Assembly (NCBI RefSeq): GCF_910592395.1
Contig: NC_088310.1
Coordinates: forward strand, 17,059,501 to 17,123,500
Reading direction: 5' to 3'
Length of the DNA stretch: 64,000 nucleotides
DNA from: Lineus longissimus
Taxonomy: Eukaryota > Nemertea > Pilidiophora > Heteronemertea > Lineidae
Part shown: positions 20,988-32,691 of the stretch, in pieces
How the letters are laid out: each line of letters opens with the position of its first letter
Numbering within the stretch: position 1 is the stretch's first letter
The notes under the pieces: generated by a model
Database searches by the model: none
What the model saw: only the letters and a program-made list of their open reading frames with translations
Told to the model about the DNA's origin: nothing
Position numbers and translations under genes: made by a program

Positions 20988-21149
20988 GTCAATAACGTGA
21001 ATTTCATTCAGAGTTTCTGTTTAATTCGGTTCAGCACCCCGTTCGAATTGGTGGAATCGAGCTAATTCCGAGTGCCTTTTGGGTTTTCAACAAGACATGC
21101 AAGATCCTGTCCGAACGTAAATATGAGATTTTATTTCAATTTTGAAATA

Positions 21150-21438
21150 CTGGATCCACTCACCAATAAGATCCCGAGCCCAGCAATACCCGATTTGTAC
21201 CACCGCCGCGATGGGTAGAGTCTAACAACGTAATCGTCATGAATAGTCATGACTCTACAGCGGAACTTTTCACATTACAGTTAAAGACCAATTGGAAGAA
21301 ACGGAGACAAGATATCCCATCCCTTTCATGCCTGCGAAAGGTTTACTATTATGCCTGTTTGTTTAGGCTCTACCCATCGAGGCGGTAATAGAAATCGGGT
21401 ATTGTCGGGCTTGGGATCTTATTGGTGTGTGGATCCTG
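21150..21438. mobile_element. 289-bp Tc1/mariner-like MITE, copy 2
   Basis: Same ends (CTGGATCC ... GGATCCTG), same length and TA on both sides (21148-21149, 21439-21440) as the copy at 308-596. Confidence 0.85.
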
Positions 21439-21440
21439 TA

Positions 21441-21632
21441 TACCTTTAACGGGCATCATGTCAATTTCTTACAAACATGACTTCAATATCGAATCACGCT
21501 ATTTCGATATTGAATCCGACTTCAATATTTGATTGCGACCTCAACATTGAAGTTGTGATTCTATATTGAAATAGTGTGGATCAATATTGAACTCAAGTTC
21601 ATAAGAAATTGAAATAATCCCCGTTAAAGGTA
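21441..21632. repeat. CAATATTGA-rich inverted repeat, copy 2
   Basis: TACCTTTAACGG and CCGTTAAAGGTA ends; near copy of 599-785 with one extra CAATATTGA motif. Confidence 0.6.
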
Positions 21633-22513
21633 CATTTCTTAACCTAATTAAAATCTTCTTTGCGATATACTGATGAGGGAGAGATGCTTTTTTAAACCCT
21701 GTGCCAATTCATTTTTTGTACATTGGTTGGTGACATTTTATGGTGGAAGTGGCGATTTCACCTCTCTCGGCGTAAGAGGTTGAAAGAGCCTTGTTTCGAG
21801 AATAATTCGTAAGCGAATTCTGGAGCAACATTATTGACCAACATTATTATAGTTTTCTCATCGAATAAAAAATATATCATTCCCAATTATTATAGATAAA
21901 AATATTGAAAATTATACATAACTTAAACTATTGAATTTTGTAGCGGGTAATATGCCGCAGTGATGCACCAGCAATATGCATGTTTGACCAATAGAGGTTA
22001 TGGAGAAAAAATGCCCATTTTCTGCAGTGAATATTTTGAGTTGGTAGATTGATCTTGAGTCTGTGGCTTCGTTTTCAAAGTTTGTGCAGTGCCCTCATTA
22101 TCTCCCCATGGACAATGATAGACAGAAAATATTAACACCAAGGCGCTGGTTGGTGTTTCGAGAACTTCTCCACAGTGAACAAAAAACAGCTGCACGATCG
22201 GTTTGTAAATTTGATGTGTTATTCTCTAGGTATAGTATTCGCCTTCCATGCAAGGCAGAATGCGCGTTTTTAGGTGCCACTACGATAGCCACCGCTAGTT
22301 TATAATTGGCCTAGTGACTCCTTCTTTGGCGAGAAGAAGTGTCCACGGAAACGAATCATGTTTATCACATGCTGGGGTCGTTTGGGTGCTCTGGCATAAA
22401 CAACAGCTACCAGGAACATCGATTTTACGTCTCATTCGAAGGATTGTAAAGAGCAAGGAATTTTACTGGTTGTTCCTTGAAACCCACCATTGTTCATCCA
22501 AATATTCAATCCT

Positions 22514-22581
22514 TGGTTCTCCCCGGGATCGAACCCGGACCTTATTGCATGCAGCCACCCGTGTTGCTCTAAAGCTCCTTA
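22514..22581 (-). repeat. tRNA-like (box B) segment upstream of copy L
   Basis: Minus-strand box B with perfect T-stem (22522-22538 in plus coordinates). Confidence 0.4.
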
Positions 22582-22637
22582 CTTATTCATGAGAAGTCTC
22601 GCCATTGGAGATCACACCGATATACGACTGGGAAAAG

Positions 22638-22863
22638 CTGATAGATCGATGCCCAAGTGATGTGATCCTTATACAGCACATGTACTTTGGGTATCGATCG
22701 GTCAGGTTTTGGTCCGTGAAGAGACATCTAAATTATTTAGATTAAATTACCATATTTTATAGTGCCCTATACAGGTAAAACGAGCTCTAAGGCATTTACA
22801 TTGGTAAAACACTGGTGTAAAACATAAGAAATTTAAAATCTGATGTCTCTTCACGGACCAAAA
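22638..22863. repeat. Split double palindrome upstream of copy L
   Basis: Second palindrome arms 22707-22728 and 22842-22863, separated by an AT-rich insert (22730-22837) with ATCT on both sides; same insertion as upstream of B and P. Confidence 0.8.
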
Positions 22864-23191
22864 GGGATGCAACCTCGTTGGATATATCGGATGGGCTTAA
22901 AAATCTCACAAAAGATAATGAGCGATAATTCATGCACTCTATAATCGATTACATTATAATTTATCGATAGACCGCATGGGACGTCATTTTAATTAACCTT
23001 CTTTAGTCTCACGATCTCTTAAGCACTCAGAAAAAAATTGAACAGAACTTACGATTAAATCAAAACTTCCAACAAAATAAAAAAAGTATCCTCACATACA
23101 TGTACCTGCTCCCATTTATCATTTTTTTGTGGTCAAAGTTATTTTTGGCCATTACATTCATAGTTCTAAAGCCCCCCCCTCCCCCTCCCGA

Positions 23192-23197
23192 TATAAA
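23192..23197 (+). promoter_or_regulatory. TATA box of copy L
   Basis: TATAAA after a C/T-rich run, 181 bp before the ATG at 23373. Confidence 0.5.
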
Positions 23198-23372
23198 GGG
23201 ATGTTGACCGTTTTAGCCAAAAGTCGAAAATATGACTTGTGATATAGTGCTCATTGTACGACATGTCAAAATGGTTTATTCGGTCAAATGATGATTGTCA
23301 GTATGGTACCAACTGGCGAATTACTCTGAAGTGTACCGAAGCATTCGAGTTAAGGTGCTCTTTTATAGACAA

Positions 23373-24411
23373 ATGAAGACAATAAATGCGACAATGGAGG
23401 ACCTTTTTAATACCGCGACTGCAACAGCACCACCAGAAATTTTGAAGTGCCTGGCCGGATGCAGAATGAAGCCTTTTAACAGTGCTAGAAGATATCTTCG
23501 CTTCATCCTTCATGTGCCGTTGACGCTTTGGTCTGATTGGGAATTGTTTGGCTTTTATCGTCATTGCTCGTGAGCGGACTTATACACCAACCTCGATTTT
23601 TCTCCGAACAATGGCCGTAGCCGATAGCGTGACATTGGTGGCATGGTTTTTACGGGAGACCACGAGAGGAATAAACTACTTTGTGGTTTTAATCACCACC
23701 TATATGGAATTTTATAATGAGGCGTTTATGTATATCAGACCCGTGATGTGGTTTAGCAAAACAGTCTCCGTCTACGTCACCGTATGCGTGGCAGTCGAGC
23801 GGTTCATAGCTGTCTGCAGACCGTTAAAGGCAGCTTCGGTTTGTACCAGAAGGAACGCGTATATCGCTGTTGGCTGTGTGCTCAGCTTTGCATTCACCTA
23901 TCGCCTGCCGATACGATTTGGCTACACGGTCAACTATCGTTACGACCCTTGCGTTGGGAGAATGAGACCAAAGTGGGGCCGTTCAGAGCTAGGTAAAAAT
24001 CCAATTTTCGATATTGTTTACGAGAATACCCTTACAGTAATAGTAGATCCAAGCACTCTCCTGACGGTCATGACATACTCTGTACTCACAGCACTGAGAT
24101 ACTCAAGGATGAAAATGTCTGAAGGTTTAGTCAGTGACACCCGAAATATACAAACGAATTCGGCCACAGTCAGGGTGGTGTCGGTGGTGATAGTGTTTAT
24201 AATACTAGAAACACCAGGGGCTGCATATGAAATAGTCAGAATACTCGACGACTACTCATCGGTAGATATAGACTATAACTGGGTTAGCCCTTTTTATTCA
24301 ATTTGCCGTTTTTTGTCAATATCCATCTGCTTCGTTAATTTCTTTATTTATTGTGCGACTGGGAAACGCTTCAGGAGAGGTGTAATGGAAATGTTCCGCG
24401 GAAGAAAATAG
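23373..24411 (+). pseudogene. GPCR array copy L, frameshifted mosaic
   Basis: Carries the 14-bp TM1 deletion shared with B and P (near 23527), which shifts the frame; after it the frame is open to the FRGRK end at 24411. It also lacks three residues in TM5 (ILDATLPIILL becomes IVDPSTLL). Its middle matches K, but ECL3 (AYEIVRILDDYSSVDIDYNWVSP) and the flank after it match copy E, so it is a recombinant. A truncated product starting at the MAVADS Met would lack TM1 and is unlikely to work. Confidence 0.9.
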
Positions 24412-24711
24412 GTCAATAACGTGAATTTCATTCACAGTTTCTGTTTAATTCGGTTCAGCACCCCGTTCGAATTGGTGGAAACAAGCTAATTCCGAGTACC
24501 TTTTGGGTTTTCAACAAGACATGCAAGATCCTGTCCGAACGTATAAATTAGATATTAATTAGAAATATACAGTTAATGGGCATTATTTCAATTTCTGTGA
24601 CACCTGACATCAACATTGAGCCACACTTTTTCAATAGTGAATCCGACTTCAATATTGAATGGCGACTTCAATATTGAAATTAGATTTCAATATTGAAGTT
24701 TAATATTGAAG
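24412..24711. other. 3' flank of copy L with CAATATTGA inverted repeat
   Basis: No gene. E/H-type flank; fold-back motifs at about 24574-24720 lead into fragment M. Confidence 0.6.
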
Positions 24712-24969
24712 TCGGACTCAACAGTTAGGGTGTTGTCGGTGGTGATACTATTGTTTCAGAGGTGCCCTCTGTTTGTGTACATAAGTATATATATCTTGTC
24801 TATCGATCCGTTTTGCCCTTACATTTAATCATTAGCCTACTCGCCTGTGCGCCTCTAGCTAATACCATGAATGATTTTGTAAGATTTGCTAAGTAGGGTT
24901 ACGAAATGTGCCAATCATGTTTATGTCCACGTCACTGTTGTCATCGGTCACGATCGTTCTGTTGTTAAG

Positions 24970-25990
24970 TAGGAGTTCTGGTATAGCTATCCGTACGGGA
25001 AAGACCTGTACAGGAAATGCTCCCGTTCTCATTACCAAAAGCCTCTGTAGTTTTGTACATCTTGCATATATTCAGGAACCCAGGATAAATATACATATCA
25101 TCTTAACTACGGATCATTATCTAATCTCTTCGTCGGTTAGGACGGCTCAGAAGACCAGAGGTTCCTTCCACGCAGTGCTCTCCAGCAGTATTCTATCGAC
25201 TGCTGGATTGGAGCAAGAACCCGCGTTATACAAGTAGCCAGAGTTTGGTTACATGGTGGCAACGAATGTCCTCCATAAAGTCCGGTACATCTGCAAGCAT
25301 GTTTTCACAGATGCACACCTGCACCGATTTTTCCTCACTTTTCGTAACTGGTTTGAAATCACTGTTTAACTTCTTCCTGTTCAAAAATCTTTCAAAGCGT
25401 TCACCATCACGATCTCGTTTTGATGGAGGTTTCCAGCGGCCGTAGCTAAACAATCTATTGTCAAGTGGATGGTAGTTTTGATTAAATGGAATAACAGGTG
25501 CATCACTATACCTTAACCATTCTAGAGTCACTGTAAATCCCTCTGAACTAGCGCTTAAGTTCCAAGTGGCGTTTTGCACACATAGTCCGTTTGTTCGTAA
25601 TAATATTTCCAAGTCCGCAGGGAGTAGAACAGCCATTCTTGTTTTGTGAGGTTCCTTCCACGATGACGATGAGGTTTCAAATACCCGGGTTCTCCACCAT
25701 GTTGTGGTTTACGAGCTACGTATTTTCCGGGGATCTTGCTCCCATCCAGCAGTCGATAGAAGGCTACTGGAGAGCACGTCTGTAGAAGGAACTGCAGGTT
25801 TCTCTAGGATTGTGAATCCGACAAAACAAGAAAATCACTATTTGTACTTTACTTAAAAAAAACGTAATTCTTGGGCTTCCAAGATATATAAGGGCTGTAT
25901 AGACGAGATAGACGATAGATGATAAAAGAGAAACGAGAACGGCAGCGTTTCCTGTACAGGTGTTGTCGTACGGACAGCTATTCCAGAACT
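24970..25990. repeat. Long imperfect inverted repeat inside the unclassified element
   Basis: Left arm pieces 24973-25028 and 25155-25215 pair with 25932-25988 and 25733-25795. For example ATAGCTATCCGTACG pairs with the inverted form of CGTACGGACAGCTAT. The arms are about 250 bp each and enclose a minus-strand open frame. Confidence 0.7.
25226..25636 (-). CDS. Hypothetical protein of the unclassified element
   Basis: Open frame of 136 codons from an ATG at 25636 to a stop at 25226, in the loop between the long inverted repeat arms. The protein has a FTVTLEWLRYSD segment, then a basic stretch KPPSKRDRDGERFERFLNRKK and a C-terminus with two Cys (VCICENM). I do not recognise the family. Its placement and low-complexity-free composition suggest element-encoded coding sequence, perhaps truncated by the repeat arm. 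No splice partner was identified. Confidence 0.4.
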   Translation of the reverse strand: MAVLLPADLEILLRTNGLCVQNATWNLSASSEGFTVTLEWLRYSDAPVIPFNQNYHPLDNRLFSYGRWKPPSKRDRDGERFERFLNRKKLNSDFKPVTKSEEKSVQVCICENMLADVPDFMEDIRCHHVTKLWLLV

Positions 25991-26020
25991 CCCCCCGAAG
26001 GCCACGTATGGACCCAAATA

Positions 26021-28894
26021 CTGTCTTCTCCCACTTGGCGAGCTTGGCAAGTCCAGAAACATGGCAGTCTGTAGTATTTTACGGGTGGGCTGCAAACATT
26101 CAATATGACAGCCAATTATAGTGATCAATAGATATAGGAAGACAACCTTGTAAATGTTGTCAATTCAATAACGCCTGGTAGCGGCCAGGGCCAGTAATCC
26201 CTGTAGTCAGGGTGATGATTATTGAAGTGACGTAAGTCTATTACAAGTCCATGTAAATGAATTTATTTTATCTAATCGATTATGGAATCGTTTTCTCGAG
26301 GGGAAAATCCAATAAAGGGAACTTTCGTGTCAAATGTCACAATTGTTTTCTGCCATCTTGCTTTGACCGCGTTCTTCTGGTAAGATGCACGCAATCCGAT
26401 GGAGTTTGTGGGTAGGCCTAGCAGGCACCATGATGATCTTAACGTATGGAATGGAGTATGGAGATGATGTTGACAGCCCTGACCTTGATACCACTACTGA
26501 TGATGATGATGTAGATGATGCTAACCAAGCTGTACCGGGTTCACGTAGGCACCAGAAAAGCTACACTCTCAATCGGAAGATTGACCTTATCGAGACATAC
26601 CAATTGGAGCATGCTATAGGATTACGTCATGCTGAAACTGCGACATCCTGTGCTAGACACCACCACATAGCACCGCAGACATTTAGACGTTCGATAAGCA
26701 CACAGGATGACTTGTTTGCCCTCAGAGATAAATCAACTCAAGACCATAGAAGACGGAGGAGACAACGGCAACACGGAACTGATCCACAAGGTAGTTTTTC
26801 TTCAAGCATTCTATTCCTCGCTAAATGAATTTCCTTCTTTGTTGGCCTATACTGACTGGAATAAGTCCGCTTCTGTGTCATGGACGGAAGAATAAATCGC
26901 ATGATACATCAAACGACTGACCCTGACCATGCCTTTAACAATCAGTATTATTGTTCCAGGGACCTTTATTCTTAGGACTAACATTTCGTTCATACCAGTG
27001 GTCATCACCAATCAATATTTCCAAAGATGTTAAACGTGTTAGCTTTTTTATTTCAGCACAGTGGCCCGAAATGGAAAACAATTTGAACACCTGGTTCCTT
27101 GAGCGCCGAAGACTTGGTTTCCCTGTTTCCGGTGAGGATATTAAAGGGCAAGCTGGAAGAGAATTTCGGCAATGGTGGGCAGAGCTTCCGAACGAAACGA
27201 AGGCCGAAAGACAAGAACAGAGACCCCTGCTATACCTTTTCCATGCATCTGCACATTGGCTTTGCAACTTTATGGAAAGGTGAGCTTTATTCCGCTGTTG
27301 CATGGATCGGCCTTAACGTATTGATTGTATTCGGTGAATTTTAACAATATGCAAATTCCATTTCAGGAAACAAATCAGCTATCGAAGGAAGACCAACGAT
27401 TCAAGGGGGTTACCTGACAACGCCCAGGCTTTAGTTGCCGACTACCGGGGAGATTTTGCCGACCTCATCAGAGACGCTGATTTTGATGTCATCATGAACA
27501 TGAATGAGACGTTCGTGTTGTTTGATATGGTGCCAAGATCAACAATGGAAGCGACTGGATCCCAGAATGTTGACATTAGATCATCCCAAGGCAACCCGAA
27601 ACTTGGATGCACGGTGACTCTAGTAGTTACGACAGACGGACGAAAAGGACGAGCCGAGCTCAACTTCAGAGGCTTGACACCAGATGGTGACGTCATTCGG
27701 CAGCTTCAGGCGGATGCTCCAGACAATGTGCGAGTGAGTATTGGCATAGAATACAAGTCCGTGGTTGTAGTACAGGACATGTACCTGACGTCATCAGTGC
27801 TGTCATTGACGTTCAGACATTCTAGTTAATGGTAGTATTTTTTTAGGAAAATCAGAACTTCTTTGACTAAGATTGTTGTAGGTTTGTCATGGATGCAACC
27901 AAAACATTGTGCGTGTCTGACTGTTCAGAAAAGTAATGTAAATGTTCATACTTGTTGTTTGCTTTTCCAGGTAACTGGTAGTCCACAGGGTTGGGCACGA
28001 CACCACTAATCGAGTGGTTGCAGGCCCTGATTGTGCCATTTGTAGCAGGGGCCACGTTCCTGTTACTTTTAGACAGGTATCCGGCGCATCGAAATCAGCA
28101 ATTTCGTGACGCAATCACCGCAGAGAATGGGACAGACACTTTTTATCCCAGGACGATGTACTTCGCTGTTGCAGCCCTTGGACTTAACCGTAAACAGGAG
28201 CTTCAAGTGTCACCATTTGGAAAGTGTGGAAAATCGGCCACACCGATGATCAAGGATATTGTGAGCGGATCACCAGGCGGGATGTGGTCAGGATGATCAG
28301 CCTCGGCTGGGAAAGGGTCACACAACAGACGATTATGAAGGGTTGGCGAGCCAGTGGCCTAGTTCCTGAGGACGATGACGAAGTTGGGGAGGGGGTAGAG
28401 ATGGTAAATGATGAGCTTTAGCAGTTTGTTGAGGGGATTGAGTTTTTGGAAGGAGAAGAGGATGATGATGTTATTGATTATGACGTGTAAATCCCGTTTG
28501 GATAATAAAATTGATTAGTAAATTAATAAGTAAATCTGTTCTTTAATTCATTCGTTGACAGCAAGACTTCTTTATTGGGACATTCTGCAGACCCATGAAG
28601 CTGGCTTTATCACAGACACCAGATTAGAAATTTCTGGTCAACCAACACTACAGGCATACAACGAGGACGCTAGTCGTATTGTATTCATTCATTCAGTACA
28701 GGACTACCCCATGTCAATGTTCATGTCTTTTATCCACTTACGTGGAAGGCATTGGCATTGCCCACGAAAAGGGAGTCAATTATCAGCTGTGGCTGTTCTT
28801 TCTAATGTTCGCCTGCCACCAGTAAAATCGGCCTATTCATTTGGACTTAGTCATTTTACGATTCAGCCGCGCTCGGTTAAGTGGGAGAAGACAG
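26021..28894 (+). mobile_element. Pogo/Tigger-like DNA transposon, nested
   Basis: The ends are a perfect 16-bp inverted repeat, CTGTCTTCTCCCACTT at 26021 and its inverse ending at 28894, with similarity continuing inward. TA lies on both sides (26019-26020 and 28895-28896), the Tc1/mariner target. The internal transposase fragments are CENP-B/pogo type. The element sits inside the larger 6-bp-duplication element. Confidence 0.88.
26385..28421 (+). pseudogene. Pogo-like transposase, probably spliced, frameshifted
   Basis: Piece 1 (26385-26790) has a basic helix-turn-helix-like segment (TLNRKIDLIETYQLEHAIG). Piece 2 (about 27057-27282) has WFLERRRLGFPVSGEDI and HWLCNFMER, typical of the CENP-B DNA-binding domain. 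Piece 3 (about 27366-27732) has MNMNETFVLFDM, holding the first DDE residue region. Piece 4 (about 27971-28421) has LLLLDRYPAHR, the second catalytic Asp region, then LLQPLDLTVNRSF and a C-terminal GWRASGLVPEDDD. Pieces are separated by plausible GT-AG introns (for example 27283-27365). At least two frameshifts (near 28000 and 28220) break piece 4, so it is not functional. Confidence 0.8.
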
Positions 28895-29213
28895 TATATT
28901 CTAATCGCACAGCAACAGTCCACGTCAGCTGGTCAGCTGGTCAATAACTTATATATGCGAAATGACATAATACATCAAAGTACACCTTATGAAACTCGTG
29001 CCTACGTCAATAATATTTCGTTGTCATAGCGTCAATGTCGAGTTACAAAACATATCATCAAACATTATCTAATCACATGCTAAAATAAGAAATGACGACC
29101 TTGATTGGGCACGGCACAGACAAAAACCCTGTTATGATTCACCAAAATATAGGCTTACTTAAACTGTCAAGTACATGTACAAGCAAAGACTAAACAAGCT
29201 ACCGATCTGTAAC
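28895..29213. other. Right end of the unclassified element
   Basis: Non-coding AT-rich sequence between the pogo end and the ACTATT duplication; nothing else recognised. Confidence 0.6.
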
Positions 29214-29460
29214 ACTATTTATACTACTAGAAATAAGATGGGCAGCAAATGAAACAGTCAGAATACTTGATGACTACTCCTCTGTAGATATAGAAAACAA
29301 CTGGAGCAGTCCTATTTGTTCGATTTGCCGTTTTTTGTCAATATCCAATCGCATCGTCAATTTCTTGTGCGACTGGGAAACGGTTCAGGAGAAGCGTAAT
29401 GGCACCATTTCGGGTCGCTGGATATTGGATGGTGGTTCTAAATACAATAAGGTAAAACCA

Positions 29461-30581
29461 TCAGCCGATACCCAGCATAACGTAACTTTGCCCCTCCAGT
29501 ATGGCTCGAGAGGTTGGGGATCTTGACCTTGTAGATTAGTTATAATACCATAGGGACTGCCAGTCGTTCAACAGAGAGATCTGAAAGAACCACTGAAAGG
29601 TTTGATATAGGTTTCAAAATGATTATTAGGAAAAATCACATTCTTGGGAAATATCAATTGAATAAAGAACTTGAGTTACACCAGAGAGAAGACGGGATAT
29701 GGCCTACCTTGGGTACGGGGTCATATCAGGAACGGGAACCATTTAGCATTCAGAATCACAAGCTGAAGAATAATCAGAAATTAGGATATACCTTAAAAAT
29801 CACGGCCCGCGTCCCTGATATGTGTCCATTGCCTAGGATGGTCGAAGAGAAAAAGCCACGTTCCCTACTGAAGTTAGTGGGCCATATGTTACCCCTTGAA
29901 AGTCAAACATGTCATCAGATCATCGGGAAGGACCAATCACAAATTGCCAACATTGGATGATAAGCTCATGATCAACAAAATATGTTGTCATGTCATGATT
30001 AATGGGGTAATCGTACGTTTGGTAACCTTGACGGACGACATAATTATTGGCTCTCATAAATTTCTAACCACATGTCTGGGGCCATATTTATGAAACGCTC
30101 GCAAAGTTTGCGGGCACCCAAAGCAGTCGCAAAGCCATATTTCATATTTATGAAAGCCTTGTATCGCAAAAACCGTGCAGATTTTAGCGACAACGCAGAA
30201 TTACCACAACGCAAACGCAAGTTTGCGTGGTAATTTACAAAAGCCTCATCGCAAAATTTGAATCCCGCAAACCACTTTGCAAACAGCCCAATATTTCCGG
30301 GAGCTCCTAAGCGCCCGCTAACTTTGCGAGCCCACCAAAACTCTGTTGTTTTTTCGGATGTTTTGATTAATAATTGTGTCTCTCTATCAAGGCATTGTGC
30401 CACACTTGCTAAAGCATGGTTTGGATGCTTTCTTGCTAATCTGTCATTTAACCTCTTAAAGGGACAATATAGGCAGCAGCTGGGCAGGCAAGATAAAGTT
30501 AAACAAAAAGCCGCCAATAGGGGCCTCTCACATCTCACGGTAGGTCGAAATGATTCACACTTGTACGAGGGATATATTGAT
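29461..30581. other. Spacer between fragments M and N
   Basis: No convincing gene. Near copy of 11701-12834. Here the frame at 29619-29960 stays open longer because a TAG in the sister copies reads TTG. Ends with the dispersed repeat (30461-30581). Confidence 0.6.
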
Positions 30582-30880
30582 ATGAATACAATAAATGCGA
30601 CAATGGAGGACCTTTTTTAACGGCCACTGCCACTGCCACAGCACCACGAAACTGGTGAAGTGCCTTTCCGGATACAGAATGAAGCCTTTTAACAGTGCTA
30701 GAAGATATCTTCGCTTCATCCTTCATGTGCCGTTGGCACTTATGATAACACCACTTGGTCTGATTGGAAATAGTTTGGTTTTATCGTCGAGATGTTTATT
30801 GCTGTCTGCAGACCGTTAAAAAACAGCTTCGGTTTGTACCTAAGGAACCATGTGTTTCGCTATTGGCTGTGTGCCAAATG
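30582..30880 (+). pseudogene. GPCR 5' fragment N with internal deletion
   Basis: Same early stop and TM1-to-ICL2 junction as G and J. Confidence 0.85.
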
Positions 30881-31957
30881 TTTTGTTTTAACTGAGAATG
30901 CCTAATTTTCGTGGGATGTATGGTCCCCCTCTCAAACCGTGGTATTCCGTGGAAACCTCAGTGAAAACATCATGGCCGTGCACACAACCGAATCATGAAA
31001 AAAAATCTAAAATAGAAGTGGGTTTCACTTGAACAGTAGCGATTCCACCTCTCTCGGCGTAAGAGGTTGAAAGAGCCTTGTTTCGAGAATAATTCATAGG
31101 CGAATTCGGGAGCAACATTATTGACCAACATTATTTTAGTTTTCACATCGAATACAAATATATTATTCCCAAAAAATATTGAAAATTATATATAATTTAA
31201 GCTATTGAATTTTGTAGCGGGTAATATGCCGTCGTGGATGCGCCAGCAATATGCATGTTTGACCATTAGAAGTTATGGAGAAAAAATATCCCCTTTTCTG
31301 CAGTGAGTATTTGGAGTTGGTAAATAGATCTTGAGTCTGTAACTTCGTTATCAAAGTTTGTTCAGTGCCCTCATTATCTACCCATGGAAAATGATAGACA
31401 GAAAATATTAACCCCAAGGCGCTATTTAGTGTTTCGAGAACTTCTCTACAGTGAACAAAAAAACGGCAGTACGATCGGTTTGTAAATAGATGCGACTATT
31501 GCGAAAATGAGAAATCAATTTAACTTTTTCTGACAATCAATGTGTATATATGCAATGCGAGGCTTTGGTCACATCCCACATGCTTCAAGCATGTTTGAAC
31601 TAATAGCATAACCTGATCAACTCATTTTATCATTATTCTTCAACGTTCGCGCTGCACTTGGATGTGTTATTCTCTAGGTATAGTATTCGCGTTTCATGGA
31701 AGGCAGGATGGGCGTTTTTACGTGCCACTACAATAGGCGCCAGTTGGGTTAATTGGCCTGGTGACTCCTTCTTTGGCGAGAAGTGTCCACGGAAGCGAAT
31801 TATGTTTATCACATGCTGGGGTCGTTTGCTTGCCCTGGCATAAACAACAGCTACCAGGAACATCGGTTTTACGTCTCATTCGAAGGACAGCACAGAGCAA
31901 GGAATTTTACTAGTTGTTCCTTGAAACCCACCATTGTTCATCCAAATATTCTATTCT

Positions 31958-32024
31958 TGGTTCTCCCCGGGATCTAACCCGGACCTTATTGCATGCAGCC
32001 ACCCGTGTTGCTCTAAAGCTCCTT
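31958..32024 (-). repeat. tRNA-like segment upstream of copy O, box B mutated
   Basis: Same segment as elsewhere, but the conserved box B loop carries a G-to-T change (plus strand GATCTAACC). Confidence 0.4.
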
Positions 32025-32090
32025 ACTTATTCATGAGAAGTCACGCCATTGGAGATGCACCGATATACGGCTGGGAAAAGCTGACAGATC

Positions 32091-32186
32091 GATGCCAAAG
32101 TGATGTGATCCTGACAATACTTTGGACATCGATCGGTCAGGTTTTGGTTCGTGAAGAGACATCAGATGTCTCTTCACGGACCAAAA
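32091..32186. repeat. Intact double palindrome upstream of copy O
   Basis: Second palindrome arms 32142-32163 and 32165-32186; identical in form to that of copy K. Confidence 0.8.
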
Positions 32187-32505
32187 GGGATGCAACCTCG
32201 TTGGATATATCGAATGGGCTTAAAAATCTCACAATAGGTAATGAGCGATAATTCATGCACTCTATAATCGATTACATTATCATTTATATTTAGACCGCAT
32301 AGGATGTCGTTTTTATTAACCCTCTTTAGTCTCGCGGTCACTCATACACTCAGAATAAAATTGAACAGAAATTACGATTAAATCAAAACTTTCAACAAAA
32401 TTAAAAGTATCCTCATATACATGTACATGGTCCCAGTTATAATTTGTTGTGGTCAAAGCTATTTTTGGCTATTACCTTCAAAGTTCGCAAGGTTTTTTAG
32501 CCCCC

Positions 32506-32513
32506 TATATGAA
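32506..32513 (+). promoter_or_regulatory. Altered TATA box of copy O (TATATGAA)
   Basis: Same altered motif as copy K, 186 bp before the ATG at 32692. Confidence 0.4.
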
Positions 32514-32691
32514 GGGATGTTGACTGTCTTAGCCCAAAGTCGAAAAGATGACTTGTGATATAGTGCTCATTGTATGACATGTCAAATGATTTTTTTTTGG
32601 TCAAATGATGACTGTCAGTATTGTACCAACTGACGAATTACTTTGGAGTGTATCGAACTATTCCAATTAAAAGATGCTCTTTAATAGACAA

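Larger units (their letters stand above)
20988..23372. other. Intergenic spacer between copies K and L
   Basis: No gene. Near-exact copy of 146-2522: MITE, CAATATTGA inverted repeat, AGTGGCGATT block (21748), tRNA-like segment (22514-22581), split palindrome, and poly-C with TATA box. Confidence 0.8.
24753..29213. mobile_element. 4.46-kb insertion with 6-bp target duplication (unclassified host element)
   Basis: Compared with the empty site in F and I, exactly this interval is extra, and ACTATT appears on both sides (24747-24752 and 29214-29219). The ends start GTTTCAGA and, inverted, GTTACAGA. Without the nested pogo element it is about 1.59 kb. It contains long internal inverted repeats (about 24970-25230 against 25733-25990) and one minus-strand open frame. 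A 6-bp duplication excludes Tc1/mariner and hAT; I cannot assign the superfamily. Confidence 0.8.
24712..29460 (+). pseudogene. GPCR C-terminal fragment M, split by a 4.46-kb insertion
   Basis: The first 41 bp (24712-24752) and the rest (29214-29460) together equal fragments F and I. The insertion at 24753-29213 cut the TM6 segment, duplicating ACTATT. Otherwise it shares the broken TM7 frame of its sisters. Confidence 0.85.
30881..32691. other. Spacer upstream of copy O
   Basis: No gene. Near copy of the copy K spacer but without its tandem duplication. Holds the AGTGGCGATT-like block (31034), tRNA-like segment (31958-32024, box B altered to GATCTAACC), intact double palindrome (32091-32186) and TATATGAA (32506). 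Confidence 0.7.

Noticed and set aside
23548-24411. Copy L as a functional gene using a non-ATG start
   Set aside because: The frame before MAVADS opens with TTG inside the frameshifted TM1; the product would lack the N-terminus and TM1.
25853-26128. 91-residue minus-strand open frame in the unclassified element
   Set aside because: It runs through the inverted repeat arm and across the pogo end, so it cannot be an original gene.
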